Of a stretch of 14,879 nucleotides of DNA, positions 1 to 7,009 are shown in pieces; position 1 is the stretch's first letter; each line of letters starts with the position of its first letter. Position numbers and translations under genes: made by a program. The DNA comes from Pseudomonadota bacterium (lineage in GTDB: Bacteria > Pseudomonadota > Alphaproteobacteria > Rhizobiales > Xanthobacteraceae): positions 1 to 14,879 of the forward strand of contig JAKAMD010000041.1 in assembly GCA_021823875.1 (NCBI GenBank), written 5' to 3'. The notes under the pieces are model-generated. The model was given only the letters and a program-made list of their open reading frames with translations. It ran no database searches and was not told the origin of the DNA.

Positions 1-111
1 GGAGGGCTTGCAGGTTGGCCACACCGGTGGTTCGAAGACCCGTCCGCTCAACTTCCGTTAACCTTCCCACCCCCTAATGCGCTAGAACAGCCCGGAAAAG
101 GGTCTGGATTC

Positions 112-1377
112 GTGACATTCCGCTTCGCCAGCCTCGCCGGAGCGACCTTTTGGGTCGCCGCCGTCGCCTTGTACGGCCCCTCGGCCTTGGCCGCCGGGGA
201 GGGCGCGTCGGCGCGCTCGCCGGCGACCGAGACCTTTCCGGTGGCCAGCGAGGTGCGGGTCGGCGGCGACGACAGGCAGGCCCGTTTCGTCATGGACCTC
301 TCCCGCAAGGTGGAGATCGCCACCTTCATGCTGGCCGATCCCTACCGGGTGGTGGTCGACCTGCCGCAGGTCACCTTCAAGCTGCCGTCCAACGCGGGCC
401 TGCATGGCCGCGGGCTGATCAAGGCCTTCCGCTACGGCCTGGTCATGAAGGGTGGCTCGCGCATCGTGATCGATACCAAGGGACCGGTGCAGCTGAAAAA
501 GGCCTTCACGCTTGCCGCCGCCGCCGGTCAGCCGGCGCGCCTTGTGCTCGATCTCAAGGCCACCGATCGCGCGAGCTTCCTGCACGCCATCGCGGTCGAG
601 ACCCGCAGCGACCGCGGCATGGCCAGCAAGCGCGAGCGTATCGCGCCGCCGGCGAACGACAACGATCCGCGTCCGCTGATCGTGCTCGATCCCGGCCATG
701 GCGGCATCGATACCGGTACCCGGTCGAAGGGCGGCGAGCTGGAAAAGGACGTCGTGCTCGCCTTCGCCAAGGTGTTGCGCGGCGATCTCGAACGGACTGG
801 CAAGTACCGCGTGGCTATGACGCGCAGTGACGACACCTATGTGGCGCTCGGCGAGCGCGTGCGCTTTGCCCGCGTCCATCACGCTGCGCTGTTCGTCTCG
901 ATCCATGCCGACTTTCTGCCTCGCGGGGAGGGGCAGACCGACGGCGCCAGCATCTACACGCTGTCGGAACACGCCTCCGATGCCGAGGCCGCGCGGCTCG
1001 CCGAGGCCGAGAACAAGGCCGACGTGATCGCCGGCGTCGATCTCACCGCCGAGCCGGATGATGTCGCCAATATCCTGGTCGATCTTGCGCAGCGCGAGAC
1101 CAAGACCTTCTCGGTGCAATTTGCCCGCACCGCCATAGGCGAATTGAAGGTGGTAACGCCGCTGCACAAGCATCCAATCAAGTCGGCCGGCTTCAAGGTG
1201 CTGACCGCGCCGGATGTTCCCTCGGTGCTGATCGAACTCGGCTACATGTCGGACAGGAACGACCTCAAGCATCTGGTGTCGTCTGCCTGGCGCCGGCGCA
1301 CGGCGGCCGCGCTTACCCAGGCGATCGACACGTTCTTTGCCCCGCGCCTGGCCGGCGCCGCCAATGGGGCGCGGTGA
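112..1377 (+). CDS. amiC: N-acetylmuramoyl-L-alanine amidase, AMIN + Amidase_3
   Basis: This is a 421-aa periplasmic zinc amidase that cleaves the amide bond between MurNAc and the stem peptide, normally to split septal peptidoglycan. The GTG start is preceded by a purine-rich GGAAAAGGG about 9 nt upstream. Residues 1-27 form a signal peptide ending in ALA. Residues about 47-150 resemble an AMIN domain, which targets peptidoglycan or the septum. Residues 188-410 are Amidase_3: H196 in DPGHGG, E211 in EKD and H265 in SIHAD are the expected zinc ligands, and E375 in IELGYMS is the catalytic glutamate. All are intact. PBP1a follows on the same strand 249 nt later, a common alphaproteobacterial order. 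In enterobacteria such amidases need LytM-protein activators; the M23 protein at 7742-9073 could be relevant, but nothing here shows it. The first 111 bases of the window contain no gene I can support; in related genomes rne often lies divergently upstream. Confidence 0.95.
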   Translation: MTFRFASLAGATFWVAAVALYGPSALAAGEGASARSPATETFPVASEVRVGGDDRQARFVMDLSRKVEIATFMLADPYRVVVDLPQVTFKLPSNAGLHGRGLIKAFRYGLVMKGGSRIVIDTKGPVQLKKAFTLAAAAGQPARLVLDLKATDRASFLHAIAVETRSDRGMASKRERIAPPANDNDPRPLIVLDPGHGGIDTGTRSKGGELEKDVVLAFAKVLRGDLERTGKYRVAMTRSDDTYVALGERVRFARVHHAALFVSIHADFLPRGEGQTDGASIYTLSEHASDAEAARLAEAENKADVIAGVDLTAEPDDVANILVDLAQRETKTFSVQFARTAIGELKVVTPLHKHPIKSAGFKVLTAPDVPSVLIELGYMSDRNDLKHLVSSAWRRRTAAALTQAIDTFFAPRLAGAANGAR

Positions 1378-1426
1378 CATGAAAAGCACAGCATCTTCCT
1401 TAACGATCTTGACGATCGGGAAACCG

Positions 1427-1453
1427 GCCGGCGGCCTTCGACACGCCGCCGGC
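1427..1453 (+). terminator. GC-rich hairpin in the amidase-PBP1a gap
   Basis: A perfect 9-bp inverted repeat (GCCGGCGGC / GCCGCCGGC) with a 9-nt loop lies 50 nt after the amidase stop. No T-run follows, so it may be a weak or Rho-assisted terminator or an mRNA-stabilising hairpin. The rest of the 1378-1626 gap holds no gene I can support and no convincing promoter. Confidence 0.3.
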
Positions 1454-1626
1454 TGGCCTCAGTTTCAACATAAAACCCAGCAAATACGGGCCCATGCCCC
1501 GGATTTGGCCGGTGGTGTCCTCGCCCGAAGCGAGGCAGGGACGATGACGGCGATTTTGACGCTGATCGCGGAGCCGGGTGGCGATCCCGGTGACCGCCGC
1601 CGGCAGCGATGCAGGACCGGTTGCTC

Positions 1627-4131
1627 ATGAGGGGTTTGCTGCGCTTCTTCGGCTTTCTGTTCGCCGCCGGCACCATCCTGTTCGTGGTCGGCGTGGCGGG
1701 CGTGGCCGGCGTGCTCTGGCATTTCTCCAAGGACCTGCCGGATTATTCGCAGTTACAGGATTACGAACCGCCGGTGATGACCCGCGTGCACGCGGCCGAC
1801 GGCTCGCTGCTCGCCGAATATGCCCGCGAGCGGCGTCTGTACATCCCGATCCAGGCGGTGCCGAAACTGGTGAAAGACGCCTTCCTCGCCGCCGAGGACA
1901 AGAACTTCTACCAGCACGGCGGTCTCGACTTCGGCGGCATCGCGCGCGCGGCGCTCTCGTTCGTCGAGAACTACGGCAGCGGCCGCCGTCCGCAGGGCGC
2001 GTCGACCATTACCCAGCAGGTGGCCAAGAACTTCCTGCTTAACAACAAGGTGGCGCTGTCGCGCAAGATCAAGGAAGCGCTGCTCGCGCTCAAGATCGAG
2101 CGCACCTACTCGAAGGACAAAATCCTCGAGCTCTATCTCAACGAAATCTATCTGGGCCTCGGCGCCTATGGCATCGCCGCCGCCGCGCTGACTTATTTCG
2201 ACAAGGGCGTCAACGAACTCACCATTCCGGAAGCCGCCTATCTCGCCGCGCTGCCCAAGGGGCCGAACAATTATCATCCGTTCCGTCAGCGTGAGCGGGC
2301 GATCGAGCGGCGCAACTGGGTGATCGACCAGATGGCGCAAGACGGCTTCGTCAAAGCGGCCGATGCCGAGACGGCCAAGAAGCAGCCGCTGGGCGTGACG
2401 CTCAAGCCGCCGACCGCGCATATGTTCGCGGCGGAGTATTTCGCCGAGGAAGTGCGGCGCGAGCTCTACGAGCGCTACGGCGAGAAGAAGCTTTATGAAG
2501 GCGGCCTGTCGGTGCGCACCACGCTCGACACCAAGCTGCAGGCGCTGGCGCGCAGGGTGCTGATGCAGGGCCTCGCGCATTACGACGAGACGCGCGGCGG
2601 CTGGCGCGGGCCGGTGGCCAAGATCGACGTCACTGGCGACTGGGGCACCCGGCTCGCCAATGTGAAGTCGCTGAACGACATCGCGCCGTGGCGGCTCGCG
2701 GTGGTGCTGGAGGCGGGCGATCGCTCGGCCCGCATCGGCCTGCAGCCCGGCCACGAGCCGGGCGGCTTCGTCAGCAAGGAGCGCGTCACCGGCGATCTGC
2801 CGTTCAATGCCGTCAAATGGGCCAAGATCAAAGGCCGTCCGCCGCACAAGGTCAGCCAACTGCTGCAGCCCGGCGACGTGATCTATGTCGAGCCCGACAA
2901 GAACAAGGACGAATATCTGCTGCGGCAGATACCGGAAGTTTCCGGCGCCATGGTGGTGGAAGATCCCTGGACCGGCCGCGTGCTCGCCATGGTCGGTGGT
3001 TTCTCCTACGACCAGAGCCAGTTCAATCGCGCCACCCAGGCGCTGCGTCAGCCGGGCTCGGCCTTCAAGCCGATCGTCTATGCCGCCGCGCTCGACAACG
3101 GCTACACGCCTTCGACCCTGGTGCTCGATGCGCCGATCGAGATCGATCAGGGTCCCGGTCTCGGCGTCTGGAAGCCGGAGAACTACGAGCAGGATTTCTA
3201 CGGGCCTTCGACGCTGCGTTTCGGCCTCGAGCATTCGCGCAACGTGATGACGGTGCGGCTGGCGCAGGACGTCGGCATGCCGCTGATCGCCGAATACGCC
3301 AAGCGCTTCGGTGTCTATGACAACTTGCCGCCCTATCTGTCGTTCTCGCTCGGCGCCGGCGAGACCACACTGATGCGCATGGTCACCGCCTACGCCATGA
3401 TCGACAATGGCGGCCGGCGCATCAAGCCGACGCTGATCGACCGCATCCAGGACCGCTACGGCCACACCGTCTACAAGCACGACCAGCGCGAATGCATCGG
3501 CTGCGACGCCAAGAAATGGGACAACCAGCCTGAGCCCTCGCTGATCGACCGGCGCGAGCAAGTGCTCGATCCGATGACCGCCTATCAGATCACCTCGATG
3601 ATGGAAGGCGTCGTGCAGCGCGGCACCGCCGCCGGCGCCGGCTTCCAGCGCGAGGTCGGCAAGCCGGTCGCCGGCAAGACCGGCACCACCAGCGACTACA
3701 AGGACGCTTGGTTCATCGGCTTCACGCCCGACGTCGTCGCCGGCGTCTATCTCGGCTTCGATAAGCCGCGTTCGCTCGGTCGTGGCGCCACCGGCGGCGC
3801 TCTGGCGGCGCCCATCGTCAAAAATTTCATGAAGGTGGCGCTTGCCGGCAAGCCGGCGGTGCCGTTCCGCGTGCCGCCCGGCATCAAGCTCGTGCGCATC
3901 GATCACAAGACCGGCATGCGCGCCGGCCCCGACACCAATCCCAAGAACATCATTCTCGAGGCCTACAAGCCTGGCACCGGGCCGGCCGACCCTTATCAGG
4001 TGATCGGCCTCGACAACAGCGCCGCCGCAGCCGGTGCCGGCACCCCGGCCGGGGGCGGGCAGCCCTGGGGCAACGGTGTATCGCCGGACGCCGCCCGGGC
4101 GGTGCGCTCGGGCACCGGCGGGCTCTATTGA
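1627..4131 (+). CDS. mrcA: Penicillin-binding protein 1A (bifunctional transglycosylase/transpeptidase)
   Basis: This class A PBP polymerises glycan strands from lipid II and cross-links their peptides in the periplasm. I chose ATG 1627 (834 aa) because AGGA lies 10 nt upstream; ATG 1609 is in frame, adds six residues and has a poorer site. Numbering is from 1627. One membrane anchor spans about residues 5-28. The GT51 domain covers about 55-235, with catalytic E90 in the EDKNFYQHGG motif and GASTITQQ at 124-131. An OB-like insert lies at about 315-435. The transpeptidase has S478-AFK (SxxK), S537-RN (SxN) and K684-TGT (KTGT), so both active sites are complete. A C-x-x-C pair (C623, C626) sits in a loop between SxN and KTGT and could form a periplasmic disulfide. 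The tail after about residue 795 is Gly/Ala/Pro-rich. prfB starts 96 nt downstream. Confidence 0.96.
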   Translation: MRGLLRFFGFLFAAGTILFVVGVAGVAGVLWHFSKDLPDYSQLQDYEPPVMTRVHAADGSLLAEYARERRLYIPIQAVPKLVKDAFLAAEDKNFYQHGGLDFGGIARAALSFVENYGSGRRPQGASTITQQVAKNFLLNNKVALSRKIKEALLALKIERTYSKDKILELYLNEIYLGLGAYGIAAAALTYFDKGVNELTIPEAAYLAALPKGPNNYHPFRQRERAIERRNWVIDQMAQDGFVKAADAETAKKQPLGVTLKPPTAHMFAAEYFAEEVRRELYERYGEKKLYEGGLSVRTTLDTKLQALARRVLMQGLAHYDETRGGWRGPVAKIDVTGDWGTRLANVKSLNDIAPWRLAVVLEAGDRSARIGLQPGHEPGGFVSKERVTGDLPFNAVKWAKIKGRPPHKVSQLLQPGDVIYVEPDKNKDEYLLRQIPEVSGAMVVEDPWTGRVLAMVGGFSYDQSQFNRATQALRQPGSAFKPIVYAAALDNGYTPSTLVLDAPIEIDQGPGLGVWKPENYEQDFYGPSTLRFGLEHSRNVMTVRLAQDVGMPLIAEYAKRFGVYDNLPPYLSFSLGAGETTLMRMVTAYAMIDNGGRRIKPTLIDRIQDRYGHTVYKHDQRECIGCDAKKWDNQPEPSLIDRREQVLDPMTAYQITSMMEGVVQRGTAAGAGFQREVGKPVAGKTGTTSDYKDAWFIGFTPDVVAGVYLGFDKPRSLGRGATGGALAAPIVKNFMKVALAGKPAVPFRVPPGIKLVRIDHKTGMRAGPDTNPKNIILEAYKPGTGPADPYQVIGLDNSAAAAGAGTPAGGGQPWGNGVSPDAARAVRSGTGGLY

Positions 4132-4199
4132 GCCGGCGCCGCGTGAAGGTTGCGCGAACGCAGGTGCAACGCTAAATCCCCTGACATTGGATTCGAACC

Positions 4200-4220
4200 G
4201 GCCGCGTGGGCGGCCAGGGA
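4200..4220 (+). promoter_or_regulatory. Hairpin beside the prfB ribosome-binding site
   Basis: A perfect 6-bp stem (GGCCGC / GCGGCC, 4-nt loop, 4200-4215) abuts AGGGA (4216-4220), the probable Shine-Dalgarno site 7 nt before ATG 4228. It could tune initiation, but such short GC stems also arise by chance in this DNA. Confidence 0.3.
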
Positions 4221-4227
4221 ACGTGAT

Positions 4228-5359
4228 ATGCGCGCGGAAACCCAGAGCCTCGTCGGCGAAATCAAGCAGTCGCTCGGACTGCTGAGGAGGCATCTTTGAC
4301 GTCGAAACCGCGCAACGCCGGCTCGCCGAGCTGAACAAAGAGTCGGAAAACCCCGATCTCTGGAACGATCAGGCGCGCGCCCAGCGCATCATGCGCGAGC
4401 GCGACGCGCTCGAGGACCAGCTCAACGCCATCGGCCGCATGGAGCAGGAGCTCGACGACCAGCTCATGCTGATCGAGCTGGGCGAGGACGAGGGCGACGC
4501 CAAGACCGTCACCGAGGCGGAAGCGGGCCTCGCGCGGCTGAAGGCGGAAGTCGGCCGCCGCGAGCTGGAAGCGCTGCTCTCCGGCGAAGCCGACGCCAAC
4601 GACTGCTATCTCGAAGTCCATGCCGGCGCCGGCGGCACCGAAAGCCAGGACTGGGCCGGCATGCTGATGCGCATGTATGTGCGGTGGGCCGAGGCGCACG
4701 ATTACAAGGTCGAGTGGGTCGAGGAGACCGAGGGCGAGGGCGCCGGCATCAAGTCGGCGACCGTGACGGTCAAGGGTCACAATGCCTATGGCTGGCTCAA
4801 GAGCGAGGCCGGTGTGCACCGGCTGGTGCGTATCTCGCCGTTCGACGCCAATGCGCGCCGGCACACCTCGTTCGCCAGCGTGCAAGTGTTTCCGGTGCTC
4901 GACGACTCGATCAAGATCGACATCGACGAGAAGGACGTGCGCGTCGACGTGATGCGCGCCGGTGGCGCCGGTGGCCAGCACGTCAACAAGACGGAATCCG
5001 CGGTGCGCCTGACGCATATCCCCACCAATATCGTGGTGAAGTGCCAGAACGACCGCTCGCAACACCGCAACCGGGCGCAGGCCTGGGACATGCTGCGCGC
5101 GCGGCTGTTCGAGGCGGAGATGCGCAAGCGCGAGGAGAAGGCGGCCGCCGAGCAGGCCGCCAGGACCGATATCGGCTGGGGCCACCAGATCCGCTCCTAC
5201 GTGCTGCAGCCCTATCAGATGGTGAAGGACCTGCGCACCGGCGTGTCGACTTCCAATACCGGCGGGGTGCTCGACGGCGATCTCGACGAATTCATGCAGG
5301 CGACGCTGGCGCAAAAGGCCTTTGGCGGTGGCCCGGTCGAGGTCGAGGACGTCGAGTAG
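4228..5359 (+). CDS. prfB: Peptide chain release factor 2, with programmed +1 frameshift
   Basis: RF2 releases the finished protein at UGA and UAA codons. The gene is in two frames: 4228-4296 (23 codons) runs into TGA at 4297-4299, and reading resumes at GAC 4298 through the TAG at 5357-5359. The correct coding join is 4228..4296 plus 4298..5359, giving 376 aa, close to the family's usual length of about 365. The stop-codon-recognising tripeptide SPF is at 203-205 and the catalytic GGQ at 248-250, inside a well-kept GAGGQHVNK block; both confirm RF2 rather than RF1. The N-terminal helical domain is complete only if the frameshift is used, since starting at ATG 4391 would remove 54 residues. 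AGGGA lies 7 nt before ATG 4228. Expression should be autoregulated: low RF2 slows termination at the internal UGA and favours the shift. Confidence 0.97.
4285..4300 (+). promoter_or_regulatory. prfB: RF2 programmed +1 frameshift signal
   Basis: The order AGGAGG - CAT - CTT - TGA - C is seen directly. An internal Shine-Dalgarno-like AGGAGG (4285-4290) sits 3 nt before the slippery CTT, followed by an in-frame TGA and a C, as in the E. coli prfB site. The P-site tRNA-Leu slips from CUU to UUU, and decoding continues at GAC 4298, which skips T4297. Confidence 0.96.
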
Positions 5360-5471
5360 GCGAGCGCTGTTTCACCGGATCGCGATTGCCGCCGATCGAA
5401 GTGAGGGCGGACGCTTCGGCCGCGGCTGCCGTGTTCGCCGAACCGACCTCCGATAGCTGGATCCATTCGTC

Positions 5472-5855
5472 ATGGCTGAGAACGCCAATTCCATTTCGCC
5501 GACGTTGAACATTCTGTCGAAGCTGCCGGCCGTGGACGCCGCAGAAGCGGTTGAGATGCTGCTGAAAGGAAGCGGCATCCGCCTCCATCGCATCGTTTCG
5601 CACGGCCAGGCGTCACCGGCGGGGTTCTGGTATGACCAGGACGACGCCGAATGGGTACTGGTCGTGACCGGCAGAGCGCGGCTGACCATCGAAGGCGAAG
5701 CGGCGGACCGCGAGCTGCGTGCGGGCGATAGCCTGTTCTTGCCGGCCCATTGCCGGCACCGGGTGGCCTGGACCGATCCCGATCAACCGACCGTCTGGCT
5801 TGCGCTCTTTGTCGATGCGCGTTTGTCGCCGGCGCCCGGAACGATTCCGGTTTGA
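5472..5855 (+). CDS. Small single-domain cupin protein
   Basis: This 127-aa cytoplasmic protein has no signal peptide and is built around one cupin barrel (about residues 45-115). Cupin motif 1 is recognisable from E60 followed seven residues later by G67, but the usual HxH is replaced by Y54-D55-Q56. Motif 2 is clear: G85, P91 and H96. So only the Glu and the second-motif His of the four usual metal ligands are in place; H39, H44 or H93 might substitute. The W-Y-D-Q segment seems to me typical of a widespread cupin subfamily of unknown role, from memory and not checked. The ribosome-binding site is weak (GGAT about 10 nt upstream). It lies 112 nt after prfB, a gap with no strong signal, and 86 nt before the CBS gene. 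Substrate and function cannot be assigned. Confidence 0.85.
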   Translation: MAENANSISPTLNILSKLPAVDAAEAVEMLLKGSGIRLHRIVSHGQASPAGFWYDQDDAEWVLVVTGRARLTIEGEAADRELRAGDSLFLPAHCRHRVAWTDPDQPTVWLALFVDARLSPAPGTIPV

Positions 5856-5941
5856 AAGCATTTTACCGGGGTGAAGTCCTTATTTTCGGGGCGCGCGAGC
5901 CCGGCAATTCTTGACGGCGCGCGGAATCGAGGGGAGACGCC

Positions 5942-6385
5942 ATGACGATCGGCGAGTTTCTCAAGCAGACGCACCGGCGGCTAGTGTTTTGCATGCCAAG
6001 CCACACGCTGGTGGATGCGGCAAAGCTGCTTTACGCGAACAGCATCGGCGCGATGCCGGTCTGCGAGCTGAACATGCACATGGTCGGCATCGTCTCCGAA
6101 CGGGACTTGGTGCGGACGATGGCAACAACCGGTTGGAACGAGTTGCAGCACCTGCGCGTGCGCGACGTCATGGCCACCCAGGTTGTCAGTTGCGGACCGG
6201 GCGACAGCATGCAGACGGCGCAAGCATTGATGCGGCGGCATCATGTCCGCCACCTGCCCATCGTTGAGGCGGGACGTGTCGCCGCCATGCTGTCGATACG
6301 CGACACGCTGGCGCTCAAGCTGCAGGAGTCGGAAGACGAGATCCACGTTCTGCGCGACGCCGTGGTGGCCGCGCGCCGCGGCTGA
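5942..6385 (+). CDS. Two-CBS-domain protein
   Basis: This 147-aa soluble protein consists almost only of a CBS pair (about residues 13-68 and 73-130), a module that binds adenosine nucleotides such as AMP or ATP and reports energy state. Each repeat ends in the usual S-x-R-D pattern (S-E-R-D and S-I-R-D). A charged C-terminal helix (about 125-145) follows, and no enzyme domain is fused, so it may act as a stand-alone regulator or bind a partner. The start is well supported by AGGGGAGA 4 nt before ATG 5942. A short GC-rich stretch separates it from the cupin gene; a shared transcript is possible but not shown. The gene ends 77 nt before a large inverted repeat. Confidence 0.9.
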   Translation: MTIGEFLKQTHRRLVFCMPSHTLVDAAKLLYANSIGAMPVCELNMHMVGIVSERDLVRTMATTGWNELQHLRVRDVMATQVVSCGPGDSMQTAQALMRRHHVRHLPIVEAGRVAAMLSIRDTLALKLQESEDEIHVLRDAVVAARRG

Positions 6386-6462
6386 TCGGTCGATCTTGAC
6401 GGGCTCAAGCAAGGCCGCCCACGCGCGTGCGCGCGCTGAAATGAGGCTTAGCCAAACACGAA

Positions 6463-6492
6463 GAGGCCGCCTCGGGGGGACGAGACGGCCTC
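6463..6492. terminator. Inverted repeat between convergent genes
   Basis: A 12-bp stem (6463-6474 with 6481-6492) has one A-C mismatch and a 6-nt loop. It lies between the CBS gene (+) and the 58-aa gene (-), a natural place for a bidirectional terminator. Read on the minus strand it is followed by the moderately T-rich TTCGTGTTT. On the plus strand no T-run follows. Confidence 0.5.
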
Positions 6493-6499
6493 CGCATGA

Positions 6500-6542
6500 G
6501 ACAAGGGCTGCGCCAGGGAGGGGTGGGGAGGAAGCCCTTGTC
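6500..6542 (-). ncRNA. Hairpin with C-rich anti-SD-like loop, 3' of the small gene
   Basis: A perfect 10-bp stem (GACAAGGGCT / AGCCCTTGTC) encloses a 23-nt loop (6510-6532). As minus-strand RNA the loop contains CCUCCCC and CCCUCCC, matching the CCUCC core of the 16S rRNA 3' end. It starts 17 nt after the stop of the 58-aa minus-strand gene and is followed by the second hairpin at 6463-6492, so both would lie in that gene's 3' UTR. Known rhizobial and Rhodobacter small RNAs (alpha-r14, CcsR 'cuckoo' RNAs) carry similar C-rich loops. Whether this one is transcribed or processed is unknown; it may simply be a terminator part. Confidence 0.3.
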
Positions 6543-6559
6543 CTGAAAAACGTTGCTCG

Positions 6560-6736
6560 CTAGGCCGAGTGCGAAAGGGAACCGGCGATCTGCTGCAGTG
6601 CGGCCTCTTCTTCGGCGATCCGCCGTTCGACGAAGCGCCGCTCTTCGGTAGTCAGATACGTCTCCAAGATCCGTCGATATCGCTGGATATTGGTCTTGTG
6701 CGCGAATACGAAGACCTCCTGCGTCTCCGGGTCCAT
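6560..6736 (-). CDS. 58-aa small charged protein of unknown function
   Basis: The ATG at 6736 (minus strand) has an excellent ribosome-binding site, AGGGAG 7 nt upstream (6744-6749 on the plus strand), which fixes the start. A longer minus frame reads through from further upstream, but that extension is Arg-rich shadow sequence. The product has no Cys, no signal peptide and no membrane segment. Residues about 15-50 look helical, rich in Glu and Arg (a T-E-E-R-R-F-V-E-R-R core, then alternating E and A), perhaps a short coiled coil or helical hairpin. It resembles small hypothetical proteins common in Bradyrhizobium relatives, though I recognise no named family. It is divergent from the Crp/Fnr-type gene and convergent with the CBS gene, so co-regulation in stress or low oxygen is possible but inferred. 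Confidence 0.75.
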   Translation of the reverse strand: MDPETQEVFVFAHKTNIQRYRRILETYLTTEERRFVERRIAEEEAALQQIAGSLSHSA

Positions 6737-6937
6737 CGTTACGCTCCCTGGGCCCCGGCGATCATTATTATTATGCCGACATTCCAAAACGTTAGCTCGC
6801 TCGACACGGGGCCGGACATCATCAAAGCGGGTTTGGGGCAAGCCGTCGGTTGCATTTCTAACCAAATGCTGACGTCCGCACGGCCCAAGGCGTGGTTGGC
6901 ACCGTGGTCGTGATTGCCTAAGGTGTCCTGGGGAGTG

Positions 6938-6965
6938 TCGGTAGCGTGCACGGGCTACCGATAAT
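6938..6965 (+). promoter_or_regulatory. Probable promoter with overlapping 8-bp inverted repeat
   Basis: TCGGTAGC (6938-6945) and GCTACCGA (6954-6961) form a perfect inverted repeat with an 8-nt centre. Its right arm overlaps GATAAT (6960-6965), a good -10 hexamer about 45-50 nt before the regulator's ATG. The -35 position (about 6936-6942) is poor. A repeat lying between -35 and -10 is a classic operator position. The rest of 6737-7009 shows an AT-rich patch near 6767-6790 and no further gene I can support. Confidence 0.35.
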
Positions 6966-6971
6966 CGCGGG

Positions 6972-7005
6972 ACGCCTTGCGCTCTGGCGCAAAAACGAAA
7001 GGCGT
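6972..7005 (+). promoter_or_regulatory. FixK/Fnr-like palindrome forming a leader hairpin
   Basis: TTGC-N8-GCAA (6977-6992) fits the FixK2-type consensus TTG(A/C)-N8-(T/G)CAA exactly and is a perfect 6-bp palindrome TTGCGC-TCTG-GCGCAA. Flanking ACGCC (6972-6976) can pair with GGCGT (7001-7005), which overlaps the AAAGG ribosome-binding site (6998-7002) of the Crp/Fnr-family gene. It could be a protein-binding site, an RNA hairpin, or both. If transcription starts near 6972, a bound regulator would block rather than activate. Confidence 0.4.
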
Positions 7006-7009
7006 AGCG

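Noticed and set aside
1753..4338. 861-codon open frame on the minus strand opposite PBP1a
   Set aside because: It is the mirror of a well-supported gene in GC-rich DNA, is rich in His, Arg and Val without any motif, and has no ribosome-binding site. The same applies to the minus frames at 82-1389, 4262-5314, 10798-11838 and 11962-13233.
4391..5359. Release factor starting at ATG 4391
   Set aside because: It would lack the conserved N-terminal helices; the frameshift signal upstream explains the missing part.
6850..6865. Second FixK-like site TTG-N10-CAA
   Set aside because: The inner base on the right half is C instead of T or G, symmetry is poor, and no -10 element lies at the right distance on either strand.
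6739..6951. 70-aa minus-strand open frame upstream of the small gene
   Set aside because: No convincing ribosome-binding site or recognisable protein pattern, and it covers the probable regulatory region.
6977..7009. TTG start for the Crp/Fnr-family gene
   Set aside because: It lies within the palindrome with no SD; ATG 7010 has AAAGG at good spacing.
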